A stretch of DNA of 64,000 nucleotides from Enterobacter wuhouensis (GCF_004331265.1 NZ_SJOO01000001.1:434001-498000), one strand, 5' to 3'; shown: positions 50,045 through 59,497, counted from the first letter of the stretch. Translations and numbers: made by a program. Notes: generated by a model from the sequence alone, not told the origin.

Positions 50045-50443
50045 ATGAAAATTATTCGTAGCGGTTCATTACCTTCCGTTCAGGGGCCAGAAGCCTGGTT
50101 CACCGGCACCGTGCGCATTGATGCGCCGTTCCAGGCGACGGAGCCGGCAAAAGTAGGCGGGGCCACGGTGACCTTCGAGCCGGGCGCGCGTACTGCCTGG
50201 CACACCCATCCGCTTGGGCAAACGCTGATCGTCACCCAGGGGCGCGGCTGGCTGCAGGAGTGGGGCAAAGAGGCGGAGCCGCTGAACCAGGGCGACATCG
50301 CGTGGATCCCGCCGGGCGTCAAGCACTGGCACGGCGCGTGTGCGCAAACGGCGATGACCCATATTGCCATCGCCGAAGCGGTAAACGGCAGTCCGGTTGA
50401 GTGGCTGGAGAAAGTCACCGACGCGCAGTATCAAAACGAATAG
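50045..50443 (+). CDS. Small cupin protein
   Basis: A 132-residue single-domain cupin. Metal ligands are expected in WHTHPLGQTL (two His and a later Gln/Glu) and in PGVKHWHGA (His). AEPLNQGDIAWIPPG is the usual second motif. Such proteins may be small dioxygenases or isomerases, or carboxymuconolactone-decarboxylase-linked proteins; the substrate is unknown. The ribosome site GAGGAG is strong. It is divergent from the LysR gene. Confidence 0.88.
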   Translation: MKIIRSGSLPSVQGPEAWFTGTVRIDAPFQATEPAKVGGATVTFEPGARTAWHTHPLGQTLIVTQGRGWLQEWGKEAEPLNQGDIAWIPPGVKHWHGACAQTAMTHIAIAEAVNGSPVEWLEKVTDAQYQNE

Positions 50444-50517
50444 CCGTTTAGCGTTTCGATAACAAAACGAAAACGTTATGATGCGATCCGTTTTCTTCAG
50501 CATGGCCAGGCGGAACG

Positions 50518-51057
50518 GTGAAAATCAATATTATCGGTACCAGCGGGAGCGGAAAAAGCACGCTTGCCCGACGCATCGCGGCGGAGCTGGCGCTTCCCTA
50601 CATTGAGATGGACCGGCTGTACTGGCGGCCCGACTGGCAGGGAACGCCCGATGAGGAACTGCTTGTAACGCTGGCGAATACGCTGGACGCCACGCCCGGC
50701 TGGGTGCTCGACGGCAACTACAACCGCACGCGCCTCGTGAAGTGGCGCGATGTGGATCGCGTGATATGGGTGGACTGCGGGTTTGCCCGTACGCTCTGGC
50801 AGGCGGTCACGCGTGCGTTCAAGCGTGCATGGCGCCAGCAGGAGCTGTGGCCCGGCACGGGAAATCGCGAAAGCTTTCGTCGCTCCTTTTTCAGCCGGGA
50901 GTCAATCATTATCTGGACGATCAAAACCTGGCGCAGTAATCGCGAGCGTTATGAAGCCGATATGCAAAACCCGCAGTATGCCCACATTCATTTTGTCCGC
51001 ATTACCTCCCGGCAGCAGGCCGACGCGCTGATTTCATCGCTAAAATCACACCGTTAG
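50518..51057 (+). CDS. P-loop kinase-like protein (FlaR/adenylate-kinase-like)
   Basis: A 179-residue P-loop protein. Walker A is GTSGSGKST at residues 7-15, followed by LPYIEMDRLYWRPDW and WVLDGNYNRTR, the pattern of the DNA topology modulation (FlaR) proteins and of small nucleoside kinases. The start is a GTG at 50518 with GGCGGA upstream. No proven function. Confidence 0.85.
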   Translation: MKINIIGTSGSGKSTLARRIAAELALPYIEMDRLYWRPDWQGTPDEELLVTLANTLDATPGWVLDGNYNRTRLVKWRDVDRVIWVDCGFARTLWQAVTRAFKRAWRQQELWPGTGNRESFRRSFFSRESIIIWTIKTWRSNRERYEADMQNPQYAHIHFVRITSRQQADALISSLKSHR

Positions 51058-51167
51058 CAGGGTTATGCATTTCTGATTTCCGGGAAACCAAATGTAAATT
51101 AATTGTTTCTCAGTGGTGAAATTCGCCTTTAATAATGACGACATGTTAAGTCAAACGAGAACGCAAC

Positions 51168-52169
51168 ATGTCCTGGCGAATCAGCATTCTTGATAAAAGC
51201 CCTGTCGCAGAAAATGAAACGGCCGCCGATGCGCTGGCGCGCACCCTGAGCCTGGCGCAGCAGGCGGAAACACTGGGCTATCATCGCTTCTGGATTGCCG
51301 AACACCACAACACCCCGCAGCTTGCCAGCCCCTCACCGGAACTGCTGATTGCCTGGATACTCGGGCAGACGAAGCGCATCCGCGTAGGATCGGGCGGCGT
51401 CATGCTGCAGCATTACAGCCCTTACAAAGTTGCTGAAAACTTCAACGTGCTGGCCGCACTGGCGCCGGGCCGCGTGGATCTGGGCGTCGGAAAAGCCCCT
51501 GGCGGCCTGCCGCTCTCAACCCGCGCGCTGCAGCACGGCCTGAACCCGCAGGAAAAGGGCAGCTTTGCCGAGCAGCTCACGCAGCTGGACGGCTGGATCC
51601 GACCTGAAAATCAAACCGCTGAAGAGGCCGTGCGCGCCACGCCGCTGCCGCCGGTACCGGCGCAGGGATTCCTGCTGGGTGCCAGCACGGAAAGCGCGCT
51701 GCTCGCGGCGTCGCTGGACTGGAACTTCGTTTTTGCGGCACACCTGAACGGCGATCCGGAGCTTCTGCGCGAGGTGGTCACCACCTGGCGTCAGAACAGC
51801 GTTCGCGATGTGATCGTGGCGGTGCAGGCGATTATCGCGCCGACGCAGGCCGAGGCTGATGCCCTGGCGCAAAAGGTCGAGGTGTGGGGCGTGGAGCTGG
51901 CAAACGGCCAGCGCGTCACTGTCGCCAGCGAAGAGCAGGCCTATGCCTTTGCGCGTCAGGCGGGCTGCGAACCGATTCGCATCGCGCGCCGCGCGCAGTC
52001 CCTGCTGGCGGGCACCGCGGAGTCGGTGCTTGAGCAGCTCAACGCGCTCCATCAGCAGTGGGGTATAGACGAATTTATCATCGACACGCCGGTTGCGGAG
52101 GGGGCAACGCGCGTCGCGTCGCTGCGCCTGCTCGCCGAGGCGCGTCTTAACAGGGAGGTCACCGCATGA
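51168..52169 (+). CDS. LLM-class flavin monooxygenase (YtmO-like)
   Basis: A 333-residue luciferase-like (LuxA/MsnO8-type) oxidoreductase. Typical parts are YHRFWIAEHHNTPQLAS, RIRVGSGGVMLQHYSPYKVAE, LGVGKAPGGLPLS and QGFLLGASTESALLA. It is the first gene of an operon with a deacylase, a second LLM enzyme, a GNAT enzyme and an amino-acid importer. By gene content it corresponds to YtmO of the B. subtilis ytm operon. The stop overlaps the next start (ATGA). Confidence 0.88.
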   Translation: MSWRISILDKSPVAENETAADALARTLSLAQQAETLGYHRFWIAEHHNTPQLASPSPELLIAWILGQTKRIRVGSGGVMLQHYSPYKVAENFNVLAALAPGRVDLGVGKAPGGLPLSTRALQHGLNPQEKGSFAEQLTQLDGWIRPENQTAEEAVRATPLPPVPAQGFLLGASTESALLAASLDWNFVFAAHLNGDPELLREVVTTWRQNSVRDVIVAVQAIIAPTQAEADALAQKVEVWGVELANGQRVTVASEEQAYAFARQAGCEPIRIARRAQSLLAGTAESVLEQLNALHQQWGIDEFIIDTPVAEGATRVASLRLLAEARLNREVTA

Positions 52170-53287
52170 GCTTTGGCGAACAGCTGATTGCCTGGCGGCG
52201 TGAGCTGCATCAGAACCCCGAGCTGTCGGGTCAGGAAGTCGAAACCACTGCGCGCCTGCGCCAGTGGCTGACGAATGCCGGCATCACGCCACAACCTTAC
52301 GACCTGTCGACCGGACTGGTGGCGGAAATTGGGACCGGCAGCAGGCTGATTGCGCTGCGCGCGGATATCGATGCCCTGCCGATTGAGGAGCGCAGCGGCG
52401 TGCCGTTTAGCTCACAGCGGCAGGGCGTGATGCACGCCTGCGGGCACGATATCCACACCAGCGTGATCCTCGGCGCGGCGCTCAAGCTAAAAGAGCGTGA
52501 GGCCTCGCTGAACGGACGGGTACGCATTCTGTTTCAGCCAGCCGAAGAGAACTTTGGCGGTGCGAAAAGCATGGTGCGGGCCGGCGCGCTACGCGACGTT
52601 AGCGCCATATTCGGTATGCATAACGAGCCGGGGCTGCCAGTGGGCGAGTTCGCCACGCGCGGTGGCCCGTTCTACGCCAACGTTGACCGCTTCGTGATCC
52701 GCATTACCGGCAAGGGCGCCCACGCCGCGCGTCCACACGAAGGGAATGATGCCATCGTGCTGGCAAGCCAGCTGGTCACGGCGCTGCAAAGCGTTGCCAG
52801 CCGCAACGTCAACACGCTGGATTCGGTGGTGCTCAGCGTCACGCGCATCGCTGGGGGAAATACCTGGAACGTGCTGCCAGAGAGCGTCGAGCTTGAAGGC
52901 ACGCTGCGCACCCATCGCACGGAGGTGCAGCAGAACGTGAAGGCCCGCGTCGGTGAAATCGCCGCCGGATTTGCCAGCGCCTTTAGCGCTCAGATCGACA
53001 TCACCTGGTACGCCGGACCGACCGCGCTGGTCAACGACGAACGCTGGGCCGACTTCGCCAGCTCCGTCGCCAGAGAAGCCGGATACGAAACCCGGCACGC
53101 CGAGCTGCACATGGGCGGGGAAGATTTCGCCGTTTATCTGCAGCAGATCCCCGGGGCGTTTGTCAGCATCGGTAGCGCCAGCCCGTATGGTTTACATCAT
53201 CCGGCATTTAATCCAGATGAAGCACTGATTGAGCCCGCTGCCCGCTATTTTGCACAGCTTGCGGAAAAAGCCCTGCAACACGTTTAA
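52166..53287 (+). CDS. M20D amidohydrolase, probable N-acyl amino acid deacylase
   Basis: A 373-residue metallo-amidohydrolase. The two-metal site is visible in MHACGHDIHT (Cys92, His94), PAEENFGGA (Glu127/Glu128), GMHNEP (His152) and near the end in YGLHHPAFN. ALRADIDALPIEE and HMGGEDFAVYL are also typical. It resembles N-acetyl-cysteine and hippurate deacylases (YtnL, YxeP). In this operon it would remove the acetyl group put on by the GNAT enzyme. Confidence 0.9.
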   Translation: MSFGEQLIAWRRELHQNPELSGQEVETTARLRQWLTNAGITPQPYDLSTGLVAEIGTGSRLIALRADIDALPIEERSGVPFSSQRQGVMHACGHDIHTSVILGAALKLKEREASLNGRVRILFQPAEENFGGAKSMVRAGALRDVSAIFGMHNEPGLPVGEFATRGGPFYANVDRFVIRITGKGAHAARPHEGNDAIVLASQLVTALQSVASRNVNTLDSVVLSVTRIAGGNTWNVLPESVELEGTLRTHRTEVQQNVKARVGEIAAGFASAFSAQIDITWYAGPTALVNDERWADFASSVAREAGYETRHAELHMGGEDFAVYLQQIPGAFVSIGSASPYGLHHPAFNPDEALIEPAARYFAQLAEKALQHV

Positions 53288-53303
53288 TTCATAAGAGGTG
53301 AAT

Positions 53304-54620
53304 ATGTCTGCAACCCGACAGCTGCGGCTGGGGACCATTTTGCATGGTGCATCCGGAAATATGTCCGCCTGGCGTCATCCAGCGGCGACCGCGGATGCCA
53401 GTATTAATTTTACTTTCGTCAAAGAGACGGCGCTAAAAGCGGAAGAGGGCAAGCTCGATTTTTTATTCGTTGCCGACGGTCTCTATATCAACGAGAAATC
53501 GATCCCGCATTTTTTAAACCGTTTCGAACCCTTAACCGTGCTGTCCGCGCTGGCAAGTATCACCTCGCGCCTGGGGCTGGTCGGCACGCTATCGACCTCC
53601 TACAGCGAGCCGTTCACCACGGCGCGCCAGTTCGCCAGCCTCGATCACCTGAGCAACGGACGCGCGGGCTGGAACGTGGTGACCTCTCCGCTGGAGGGGT
53701 CGGCGAAGAACTTTTCTCGTGAAAAGCACCCGGATCACGCGCTGCGCTACCGGATTGCCGACGAGTATCTTGACGTGGTGAAGGGGCTTTGGGACTCCTG
53801 GGAAGGCGATGCCTTTTTGCGCAATAAGGAGAGCGGGCAATTCTTTGACCCGGCGAAACTGCATACCCTGGATCATCACGGTGATTTCTTTCAGGTCGCC
53901 GGACCGCTGAATATTGGCCGCACGCCGCAGGGTCGTCCGATTGTCTTTCAGGCGGGCGCGTCGGATGACGGGAAAAAGCTGGCGGCGAAACATGCGGATG
54001 CCATCTTTACCCATCACGAAACCTTCGATGAAGCCAGAGCGTTTTATCAGGATGTAAAACAGCAGCTGGAAGCAAACGGCCGCCGCGCGTCAGACTTACA
54101 TATTTTCCAGGGCGTCAGCGTCATCGTCGGTAACGATGCCGACGATGTGGAAAACCAGTACCAAACCACCGCGGCGCTGGTGTCGATTAAGGATGCCCTG
54201 AACTATCTCGGGCGTTACTTCGAGCATCATGACTTCAGCCAGTACCCGCTCGACGAGCCGTTCCCGGATATCGGCGACTTAGGTAAAAACAGCTTCCGCA
54301 GCACCACCGATGAAATCAAGCGCAATGCCGCCGAGCGAGGCTTAACCCTGCGTCAGGTGGCGCTGGAAGCCGCATCGCCGCGCCCGCGCTTTTCCGGCAC
54401 GCCGGAGGAGGTGGCTGACGGGCTGCAGGCCTGGTTTGAAGGCTTCGCGGCGGACGGCTTCATCATACAGGGCGGCACGCCGGACACCTTCCCGCGCTTT
54501 GTTGAGCAGGTGGTGCCCGTTCTCCAGGCCCGCGGCCTGTTCCGCACCGAGTATCCTGGGACTACTCTGCGCGAGAGCCTGGGCCTGGACGAACCCAGAA
54601 ACCAGTACACACAACAATAA
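53304..54620 (+). CDS. NtaA/SnaA/DszA-family flavin monooxygenase (YtnJ/YxeK-like)
   Basis: A 438-residue FMNH2-dependent monooxygenase. Family marks are [75 protein letters not shown], and [19 protein letters not shown]. Members cleave C-S, S-S or C-N bonds (nitrilotriacetate, dibenzothiophene sulfone, N-acetyl S-alkylcysteines). The ATG at 53304 has AAGAGGTG upstream. A flavin reductase partner is not encoded nearby. Confidence 0.92.
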   Translation: MSATRQLRLGTILHGASGNMSAWRHPAATADASINFTFVKETALKAEEGKLDFLFVADGLYINEKSIPHFLNRFEPLTVLSALASITSRLGLVGTLSTSYSEPFTTARQFASLDHLSNGRAGWNVVTSPLEGSAKNFSREKHPDHALRYRIADEYLDVVKGLWDSWEGDAFLRNKESGQFFDPAKLHTLDHHGDFFQVAGPLNIGRTPQGRPIVFQAGASDDGKKLAAKHADAIFTHHETFDEARAFYQDVKQQLEANGRRASDLHIFQGVSVIVGNDADDVENQYQTTAALVSIKDALNYLGRYFEHHDFSQYPLDEPFPDIGDLGKNSFRSTTDEIKRNAAERGLTLRQVALEAASPRPRFSGTPEEVADGLQAWFEGFAADGFIIQGGTPDTFPRFVEQVVPVLQARGLFRTEYPGTTLRESLGLDEPRNQYTQQ

Positions 54621-54634
54621 AAGAGAACACCGCT

Positions 54635-55567
54635 ATGCAGAAAACATCGCTTATTCTGGCGCTCGCGCTGGCCTTTACCCCTGCCGTCTGGGCAGAGAAT
54701 GTGAATATTAACGGTACCGGCGTGAGCATCGAGGCCAATAAAACGCCGGTCAACACCGCCAAAAACAGTGACGCGGTGGCGCAGCTGCCGAAAGACTATC
54801 GTTTTGCCGTGCCGGGGAAATTTACCGTGGCGGTGGCGGGGCTGAACCAGCCGCCGCTGACGGTGTTTTCCGATGACAACAAAACGCTGCTGGGAAGTGA
54901 AGTTGACGTTGCCCGCCTGGTGGCGGACAGCCTCGGGCTTGAATTGAACGTGGTGCCAACATCGTGGGAAGACTGGCCGCTGGGCGTGGCGTCCGGGAAG
55001 TACGATGCGGCCATCAGCAACATCACCGTCACCAAAGAGCGTAAAGAGAAGTTCGACTTCGCGACCTATCGCAAGGATTCCCTTGGCTTCTACGTGAAGT
55101 CGACCAGCCCGATCAAGAAGCTTGAGAAAGCGGAAGACATCGCCGGGCTGCGCATTATCGTGGGCTCCGGGACCAATCAGGAAGCCATCCTGCTGGCGTG
55201 GAATGCGGAAAACCTGAAGAAGGGGCTGAAACCCTTTACGCCGGTCTACACCAAAGACGACGCGGCCCAAACGCTGGCGCTCCAGTCCGGACGCGCGGAC
55301 GCCTACTTCGGCCCGAACGTGATTGGGGCATGGAAAGCGGCGCTGAACGGGAAAACCAAACTGGTCGGCAGCGTCGACGGCGGCTGGCCGAAGGCGGCGC
55401 ACATTGCGGTGACGCTGAAAAAAGGCAGCGGGCTGGTTGAGCCGGTGCAAACCGCGCTGAACGGCGTGATTAAAAACGGTGACTACGACAAAGTGCTCAA
55501 CCGCTGGGGGGAAGGCGTCGAGCGCATCCCGAATTCAGAAGTAAACCCGGCAGGCCTGGGCGACTAA
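54635..55567 (+). CDS. Polar amino acid ABC binding protein, copy 1
   Basis: A 310-residue periplasmic binding protein of family 3. The signal peptide ends at VWA (residue 20). Marks are LGSEVDVARLVADSLGLEL, TSWEDWPLGVASGKYDAA, KEKFDFATYRKDSLGFYVK and ADAYFGPNVIGAWK. It strongly resembles the second binding protein at 57789. B. subtilis ytm also encodes two such proteins (TcyJ and TcyK) for cystine-type ligands. Confidence 0.92.
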   Translation: MQKTSLILALALAFTPAVWAENVNINGTGVSIEANKTPVNTAKNSDAVAQLPKDYRFAVPGKFTVAVAGLNQPPLTVFSDDNKTLLGSEVDVARLVADSLGLELNVVPTSWEDWPLGVASGKYDAAISNITVTKERKEKFDFATYRKDSLGFYVKSTSPIKKLEKAEDIAGLRIIVGSGTNQEAILLAWNAENLKKGLKPFTPVYTKDDAAQTLALQSGRADAYFGPNVIGAWKAALNGKTKLVGSVDGGWPKAAHIAVTLKKGSGLVEPVQTALNGVIKNGDYDKVLNRWGEGVERIPNSEVNPAGLGD

Positions 55568-55576
55568 GGAGGCGCT

Positions 55577-56086
55577 ATGCGCGAACAATTTCGTGACGTT
55601 TCGCCGGAAGATGCCGAACTTCAGCCCATTATCGACGGGCTGTTCGGTGAGTACGCCGCGCGCTACGGGGACTACTTTTCCAAAGATGCGGAAGTAGAGC
55701 TCACCGAATGGTATCTGGCGCCGCAGGGGCTGTTTATCGTCCTGGAGCGCGACGGAAAAATTATCGCCACCGGCGCGTACAAACCCTTCGACGATCGCAC
55801 CGCGGAAATCAAACGCATCTGGACGGACAAAACGCTGCGCCAGCAGGGGCTCGCGGGCCGTGTGGTGCAGGAGCTGGAGCGCAGGGCGGTGCTGGCGGGC
55901 TACAGCCAGATCTACCTCACCACGGGGTTCCGACAGCCGGAAGCGGTGCGGCTCTATCTCAGCCAGGGGTATCAGGCGCAGTTCGATCTCAACCGCGATC
56001 CGGAAGAGTACAGCCAGCCGCCCTTTGACGGTCGGCTGCGCTTCACAAAAACGCTGGTGCGCGAAGCGTACAGTAAAACCGCATGA
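55577..56086 (+). CDS. GNAT N-acetyltransferase (YtmI/YxeL-like)
   Basis: A 169-residue acetyltransferase. The acetyl-CoA loop is LRQQGLAGRVVQELE, preceded by AEIKRIWTDKT and followed by TGFRQPEAVRLYLSQGYQ. It sits inside the transporter operon, nine bases after the binding-protein stop and nine before the permease start. The likely substrate is the amino group of the imported S-modified cysteine, by analogy with the B. subtilis operons. Confidence 0.9.
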   Translation: MREQFRDVSPEDAELQPIIDGLFGEYAARYGDYFSKDAEVELTEWYLAPQGLFIVLERDGKIIATGAYKPFDDRTAEIKRIWTDKTLRQQGLAGRVVQELERRAVLAGYSQIYLTTGFRQPEAVRLYLSQGYQAQFDLNRDPEEYSQPPFDGRLRFTKTLVREAYSKTA

Positions 56087-56095
56087 GGAACGACG

Positions 56096-57022
56096 ATGAG
56101 CAACGTTGAAACCATTAAGGTGGTCCCGGCACGCTACCCGCTTCGCGCCGCCGGGGCCGTGGCTGCCCTGTTTGTGCTGGCGGTCGTGATCCAGTCCGTC
56201 GCGTTTAACCCGCGATGGGAGTGGGCGGTGTTTGCCCGCTGGTTCTTTGACCCGGTGATCCTGGAGGGCGTAGGGCAAACCCTGCTGCTGACGCTGATCG
56301 GTACCGCGCTGAGCGTGGTGATTGGCGGGTTGCTGGCGCTGGCGAGGCTCTCCTCGTCCTGGCTGCTGAGCAGCCTGGCGTGGGGCTACATCTGGCTGTT
56401 TCGCTCGCTGCCGCTGATCGTGGTGCTGATCATCCTCTACAACTTCTCGTACCTGTACGACACGCTCTCCCTGGGCGTGCCGTTTACCGGCATCACCTGG
56501 GGCAGCTTCGACACCATCAACGTGCTGGGGCAGTTCTCTACCGCCGTGGTGGGGCTGACGCTGGTGCAGAGCGCCTATACCGCCGAGATCATCCGCGGGG
56601 GCTTCCTCGGGGTGGATCACGGCCAGTATGAAGCGGCCGCCGCGCTGGGCCTGCCGGCCTGGCGCCGCACGCTGCGCATCATTCTGCCTCAGGCGCTGCG
56701 CACGATTTTGCCATCCGGCTTCAATGAGATCATCAGCCTCGCGAAGGGGACGGCGATGGTGTACGTCCTGGCGATGCCGGAGCTGTTCTACACCATCCAG
56801 ATGATCTACAACCGCACCCAGGAGGTGATCCCGCTGCTGATGGTCGGCGCCGTCTGGTATCTGGTGATTACTACCGTGTTGTCCGCGATTCAGCACGTTG
56901 TAGAGCGCGGACTCGCCCGCAGCGAACGCCGATCTGCCGTTAACCAGAGCCGGGCCACCAGCCGCGCCCGCTCCGTGACCACCACGCAAACGCAGGAGCC
57001 CGTCCATGCAAGCCTCTCCTGA
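56096..57022 (+). CDS. Amino acid ABC transporter permease
   Basis: A 308-residue HisM/GlnP-type permease. Helices start near residue 17; VGQTLLLTLIGTALSVVIGG, WLFRSLPLIVVLIILYN and the EAA loop GQYEAAAALGLPAWRRTLR are typical. The last 40 residues are polar and basic. It is the only permease gene here and would act as a homodimer, while B. subtilis ytm has two. The end overlaps the ATPase start by 17 bases. Confidence 0.92.
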   Translation: MSNVETIKVVPARYPLRAAGAVAALFVLAVVIQSVAFNPRWEWAVFARWFFDPVILEGVGQTLLLTLIGTALSVVIGGLLALARLSSSWLLSSLAWGYIWLFRSLPLIVVLIILYNFSYLYDTLSLGVPFTGITWGSFDTINVLGQFSTAVVGLTLVQSAYTAEIIRGGFLGVDHGQYEAAAALGLPAWRRTLRIILPQALRTILPSGFNEIISLAKGTAMVYVLAMPELFYTIQMIYNRTQEVIPLLMVGAVWYLVITTVLSAIQHVVERGLARSERRSAVNQSRATSRARSVTTTQTQEPVHASLS

Positions 57023-57779
57023 AGGACATATTTCCATTACCGGCGTCAGCAAGTTTTTTGGCCGCCACAAGGCGCTCGATAACGTCTCGCTGGAAATACC
57101 GCCCGGCTCCGTGACGGTGATCCTCGGCCCGTCCGGTTCCGGCAAATCAACCCTGCTGCGCACCATTAACCACCTGGAGCGCGTCGACGAAGGGTTTATT
57201 CAGATCGACGGGGACTACATTGGCTATCGACGCCAGGGCGACAGGCTCTACGAGCTGAAGGAGAAGGAGATCCTCAGGCAGCGCGTCAACGTGGGCTACG
57301 TGTTCCAGAACTTCAATCTCTTCCCGCACCTGACGGTGCTGGAAAACCTGATTGAGGCACCCATAGCGCACAAGAAGTTCAGTAAAAAAGAGGCGGTTGA
57401 AAACGCCTACGGCCTGCTGGACGTGGTCGGGCTGCGGGATAAAGCCGATGCCTGGTCACGGCATCTTTCCGGCGGCCAACAGCAGCGGATCGCCATTGCC
57501 CGCGCGCTGGCGCTGCGCCCCCGCGTGATGCTGTTTGATGAACCCACCTCGGCGCTCGACCCCGAGCTGGTCGGCGAAGTGCTGGACGTGATCAAAAAGC
57601 TCGCCCGTTCCGGCACCACGCTGGTGGTGGTCACCCATGAGATCGGCTTTGCCCGCGAGGTGGCGGATCAGGTGGTGTTTATGGTCGACGGAAAAATCGT
57701 TGAGCAGGGGAGCAGCGACGAGGTCTTGAACCGCCCGTCGCACCCGCGAACGCGACAGTTCCTCTCTAAAGTGCTGTAA
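57006..57779 (+). CDS. Amino acid ABC transporter ATP-binding protein
   Basis: A 257-residue ATPase of the GlnQ/HisP/TcyN type. Walker A is GPSGSGKST, the signature LSGGQQQRI, Walker B VMLFDEPTSALDP, and the switch VVVTHEIGFA. It overlaps the permease gene and precedes the second binding protein by nine bases. Confidence 0.95.
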   Translation: MQASPEGHISITGVSKFFGRHKALDNVSLEIPPGSVTVILGPSGSGKSTLLRTINHLERVDEGFIQIDGDYIGYRRQGDRLYELKEKEILRQRVNVGYVFQNFNLFPHLTVLENLIEAPIAHKKFSKKEAVENAYGLLDVVGLRDKADAWSRHLSGGQQQRIAIARALALRPRVMLFDEPTSALDPELVGEVLDVIKKLARSGTTLVVVTHEIGFAREVADQVVFMVDGKIVEQGSSDEVLNRPSHPRTRQFLSKVL

Positions 57780-57788
57780 GGAGCGCAG

Positions 57789-58676
57789 ATGAAATATGGA
57801 CTTCTGGCAGGGCTAATCTTCACCACCGCAAGCCACGCCGGCATTGATGTGAAGGCCAATGAACAGCCGCTGCCGGTCACGCGCGATCCTCAGGCGGTGG
57901 AGAAGATCCCCGCAAATTACAAATTCGTTGAGCCGGGTACGCTGACGGTCGCTGTTTCGGCCCTCAACTCTCCGCCGCTGGCGCTGCTGGCCAGCGATAA
58001 CCGTACGCGCATCGGCAGCGATCCGGATATCGCGCGCCTGCTGGCGGGCAGCCTGGGGCTGAAGCTAAAGCTGGTGCCGACGGCATGGGAAGACTGGCCG
58101 CTGGGGATTGCCTCCGGCCGCTATGACGTGGCGCTGGTGAACATTGCGGTGACCGAACAGCGCAAAGAGAAGTTTGATTTTGCCACCTACCGCGTCGATT
58201 CCCTGGCCTTCTCGGTGAAGTCCACCAGCGATGTTCAGTCGATCAAAAGCGCGGAGGATCTGGCGGGTAAAAAGGTGATTGTTGGCTCCGGCACCAATCA
58301 GGAACGTATTCTGCTGGGCTGGAACGAGGAGAACAAAAAGGCGGGGCGTGAACCCGCGCTGCCGGTCTATCTGACCGACGATGCTTCCGGGAATTTGTAC
58401 ATTCAGTCCGGCAGGGCGGACGTGTTCTTTGGGCCGCAGTCGGTGTCGGCCTATAAGGCGGCGCTGACCGGCAAAACGCGCGTGGTGGGGCTAGGCCCGA
58501 AAAAAGCCTATGTCGCAACGACCACCAAAAAAGGCAACGAGCTTGTCTATGCGCTGCAGGCCGCGCTGAACGGTGCGATTGCGCGCGGGGAGTACCAGAA
58601 GGTGCTGGCGCGCTGGGGCGAGCAGGGCGAAGCGGTGGCGCAGTCGGAGGTTAACCCGCCTGGGATAACCTACTAA
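57789..58676 (+). CDS. Polar amino acid ABC binding protein, copy 2
   Basis: A 295-residue family 3 binding protein, a paralogue of the gene at 54635. Shared stretches include TAWEDWPLGIASGRYD, KEKFDFATYRVDSLAF, IVGSGTNQERILLGWNEEN and the ending AQSEVNPPGITY. The signal peptide is short (MKYGLLAGLIFTTASHA). Two paired receptors on one permease suggest two related ligands, for example the sulfide and the sulfoxide or the free and N-acetyl form. Confidence 0.92.
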   Translation: MKYGLLAGLIFTTASHAGIDVKANEQPLPVTRDPQAVEKIPANYKFVEPGTLTVAVSALNSPPLALLASDNRTRIGSDPDIARLLAGSLGLKLKLVPTAWEDWPLGIASGRYDVALVNIAVTEQRKEKFDFATYRVDSLAFSVKSTSDVQSIKSAEDLAGKKVIVGSGTNQERILLGWNEENKKAGREPALPVYLTDDASGNLYIQSGRADVFFGPQSVSAYKAALTGKTRVVGLGPKKAYVATTTKKGNELVYALQAALNGAIARGEYQKVLARWGEQGEAVAQSEVNPPGITY

Positions 58677-58684
58677 AGGTGCTC

Positions 58685-58811
58685 TATACCCAAAATAATT
58701 CGAGTTGCAGGAAGGCGGCAAGGGAACGAATCCCCGGGAGCGTACATAAGTACGTGACTGGGGTGAGTGAGTGCAGCCAACGCACCTGCAACTTGAAGTA
58801 TGACGGGTATA
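58685..58811. repeat. ERIC (IRU) element
   Basis: A 127-base imperfect palindrome running from TATACCC to GGGTATA. Internal parts such as AATTCGAGTTGCAGGAAGGC, ATCCCCGGGAGC, TACATAAGTACGTGACTGGG and CCTGCAACTTGAAGTATGAC match the ERIC consensus as remembered. It is full length, lies directly behind the salvage operon and marks its right edge. Confidence 0.93.
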
Positions 58812-58842
58812 CACTTAGGGTTTTCATCCTGGAGGGGGCTTC

Positions 58843-59460
58843 ATGATAAAACTCTATGGCGTACCCGGCTGGGGATCGGCAATCAGTGAGGTGATGCTGA
58901 CCCTGGCAGACATTCCTTATCAATTTATCGACGTGGACGGGTTCGACCAGCCCGGCCCGCAGCGCGAGCTGCTGCAAAAGCTCAATCCGCTGTGTCAGGT
59001 GCCGACGCTGGCACTGGAAAATGGCGCGATCGTCACCGAAACGGCGGCGATTGCCCTGATGGTGTTGGACAGATGTCCCGACCTCGCTCCACCCGTCGGC
59101 CAGGCCGAACGTCAGCAGTTTCAGCGTTTGCTCATCTGGTTTGTCGCAAACGTCTATCCCACCTTTACCTATGCCGACTATCCGGAACGCTGGGTGCCGG
59201 ATGCGCCAGAACAGCTAAAGAAAAACTGCATCGAGTACCGTAAATCACTCTACCTGTGGTTTGACAGCCAGCTGAAAGCCTCACCCTTTGCGTTTGGTGA
59301 ACGGCTAACCCTGCTGGATGTGTATATTGCGGTCGCACGTACCTGGGGACCACGACACGAGTGGTTCGCTGCAAACACGCCCAATATCACGTCGATCGCA
59401 GATTCGGTCTGCGCGCTGCCGGAACTGCACAAGGTGTTAAAGGCAAACGAGATTATCTGA
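58843..59460 (+). CDS. yncG: Glutathione S-transferase family protein YncG
   Basis: A 205-residue GST-fold protein. The thioredoxin-like half starts [19 protein letters not shown] and has [20 protein letters not shown]; the helical half has [15 protein letters not shown] and [15 protein letters not shown]. It closely resembles E. coli YncG, and the next gene is pptA, which is near yncG in E. coli. A strong GGAGGGGG precedes the ATG. Function unproven. Confidence 0.88.
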   Translation: MIKLYGVPGWGSAISEVMLTLADIPYQFIDVDGFDQPGPQRELLQKLNPLCQVPTLALENGAIVTETAAIALMVLDRCPDLAPPVGQAERQQFQRLLIWFVANVYPTFTYADYPERWVPDAPEQLKKNCIEYRKSLYLWFDSQLKASPFAFGERLTLLDVYIAVARTWGPRHEWFAANTPNITSIADSVCALPELHKVLKANEII

Positions 59461-59497
59461 TAACGTGGAACGCTCACTCACAACAGGAAGCCTGCAC

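Noticed and set aside
54353..55450. 365-codon minus-strand frame opposite the second monooxygenase and first binding protein
   Set aside because: Composition of an antisense shadow; both sense genes have full family motifs.
55535..57166. 543-codon open frame on the minus strand across the salvage operon
   Set aside because: It lies opposite four well-supported genes, is rich in His, Arg, Gln and Gly as expected from antisense of GC-rich coding sequence, and shows no domain.
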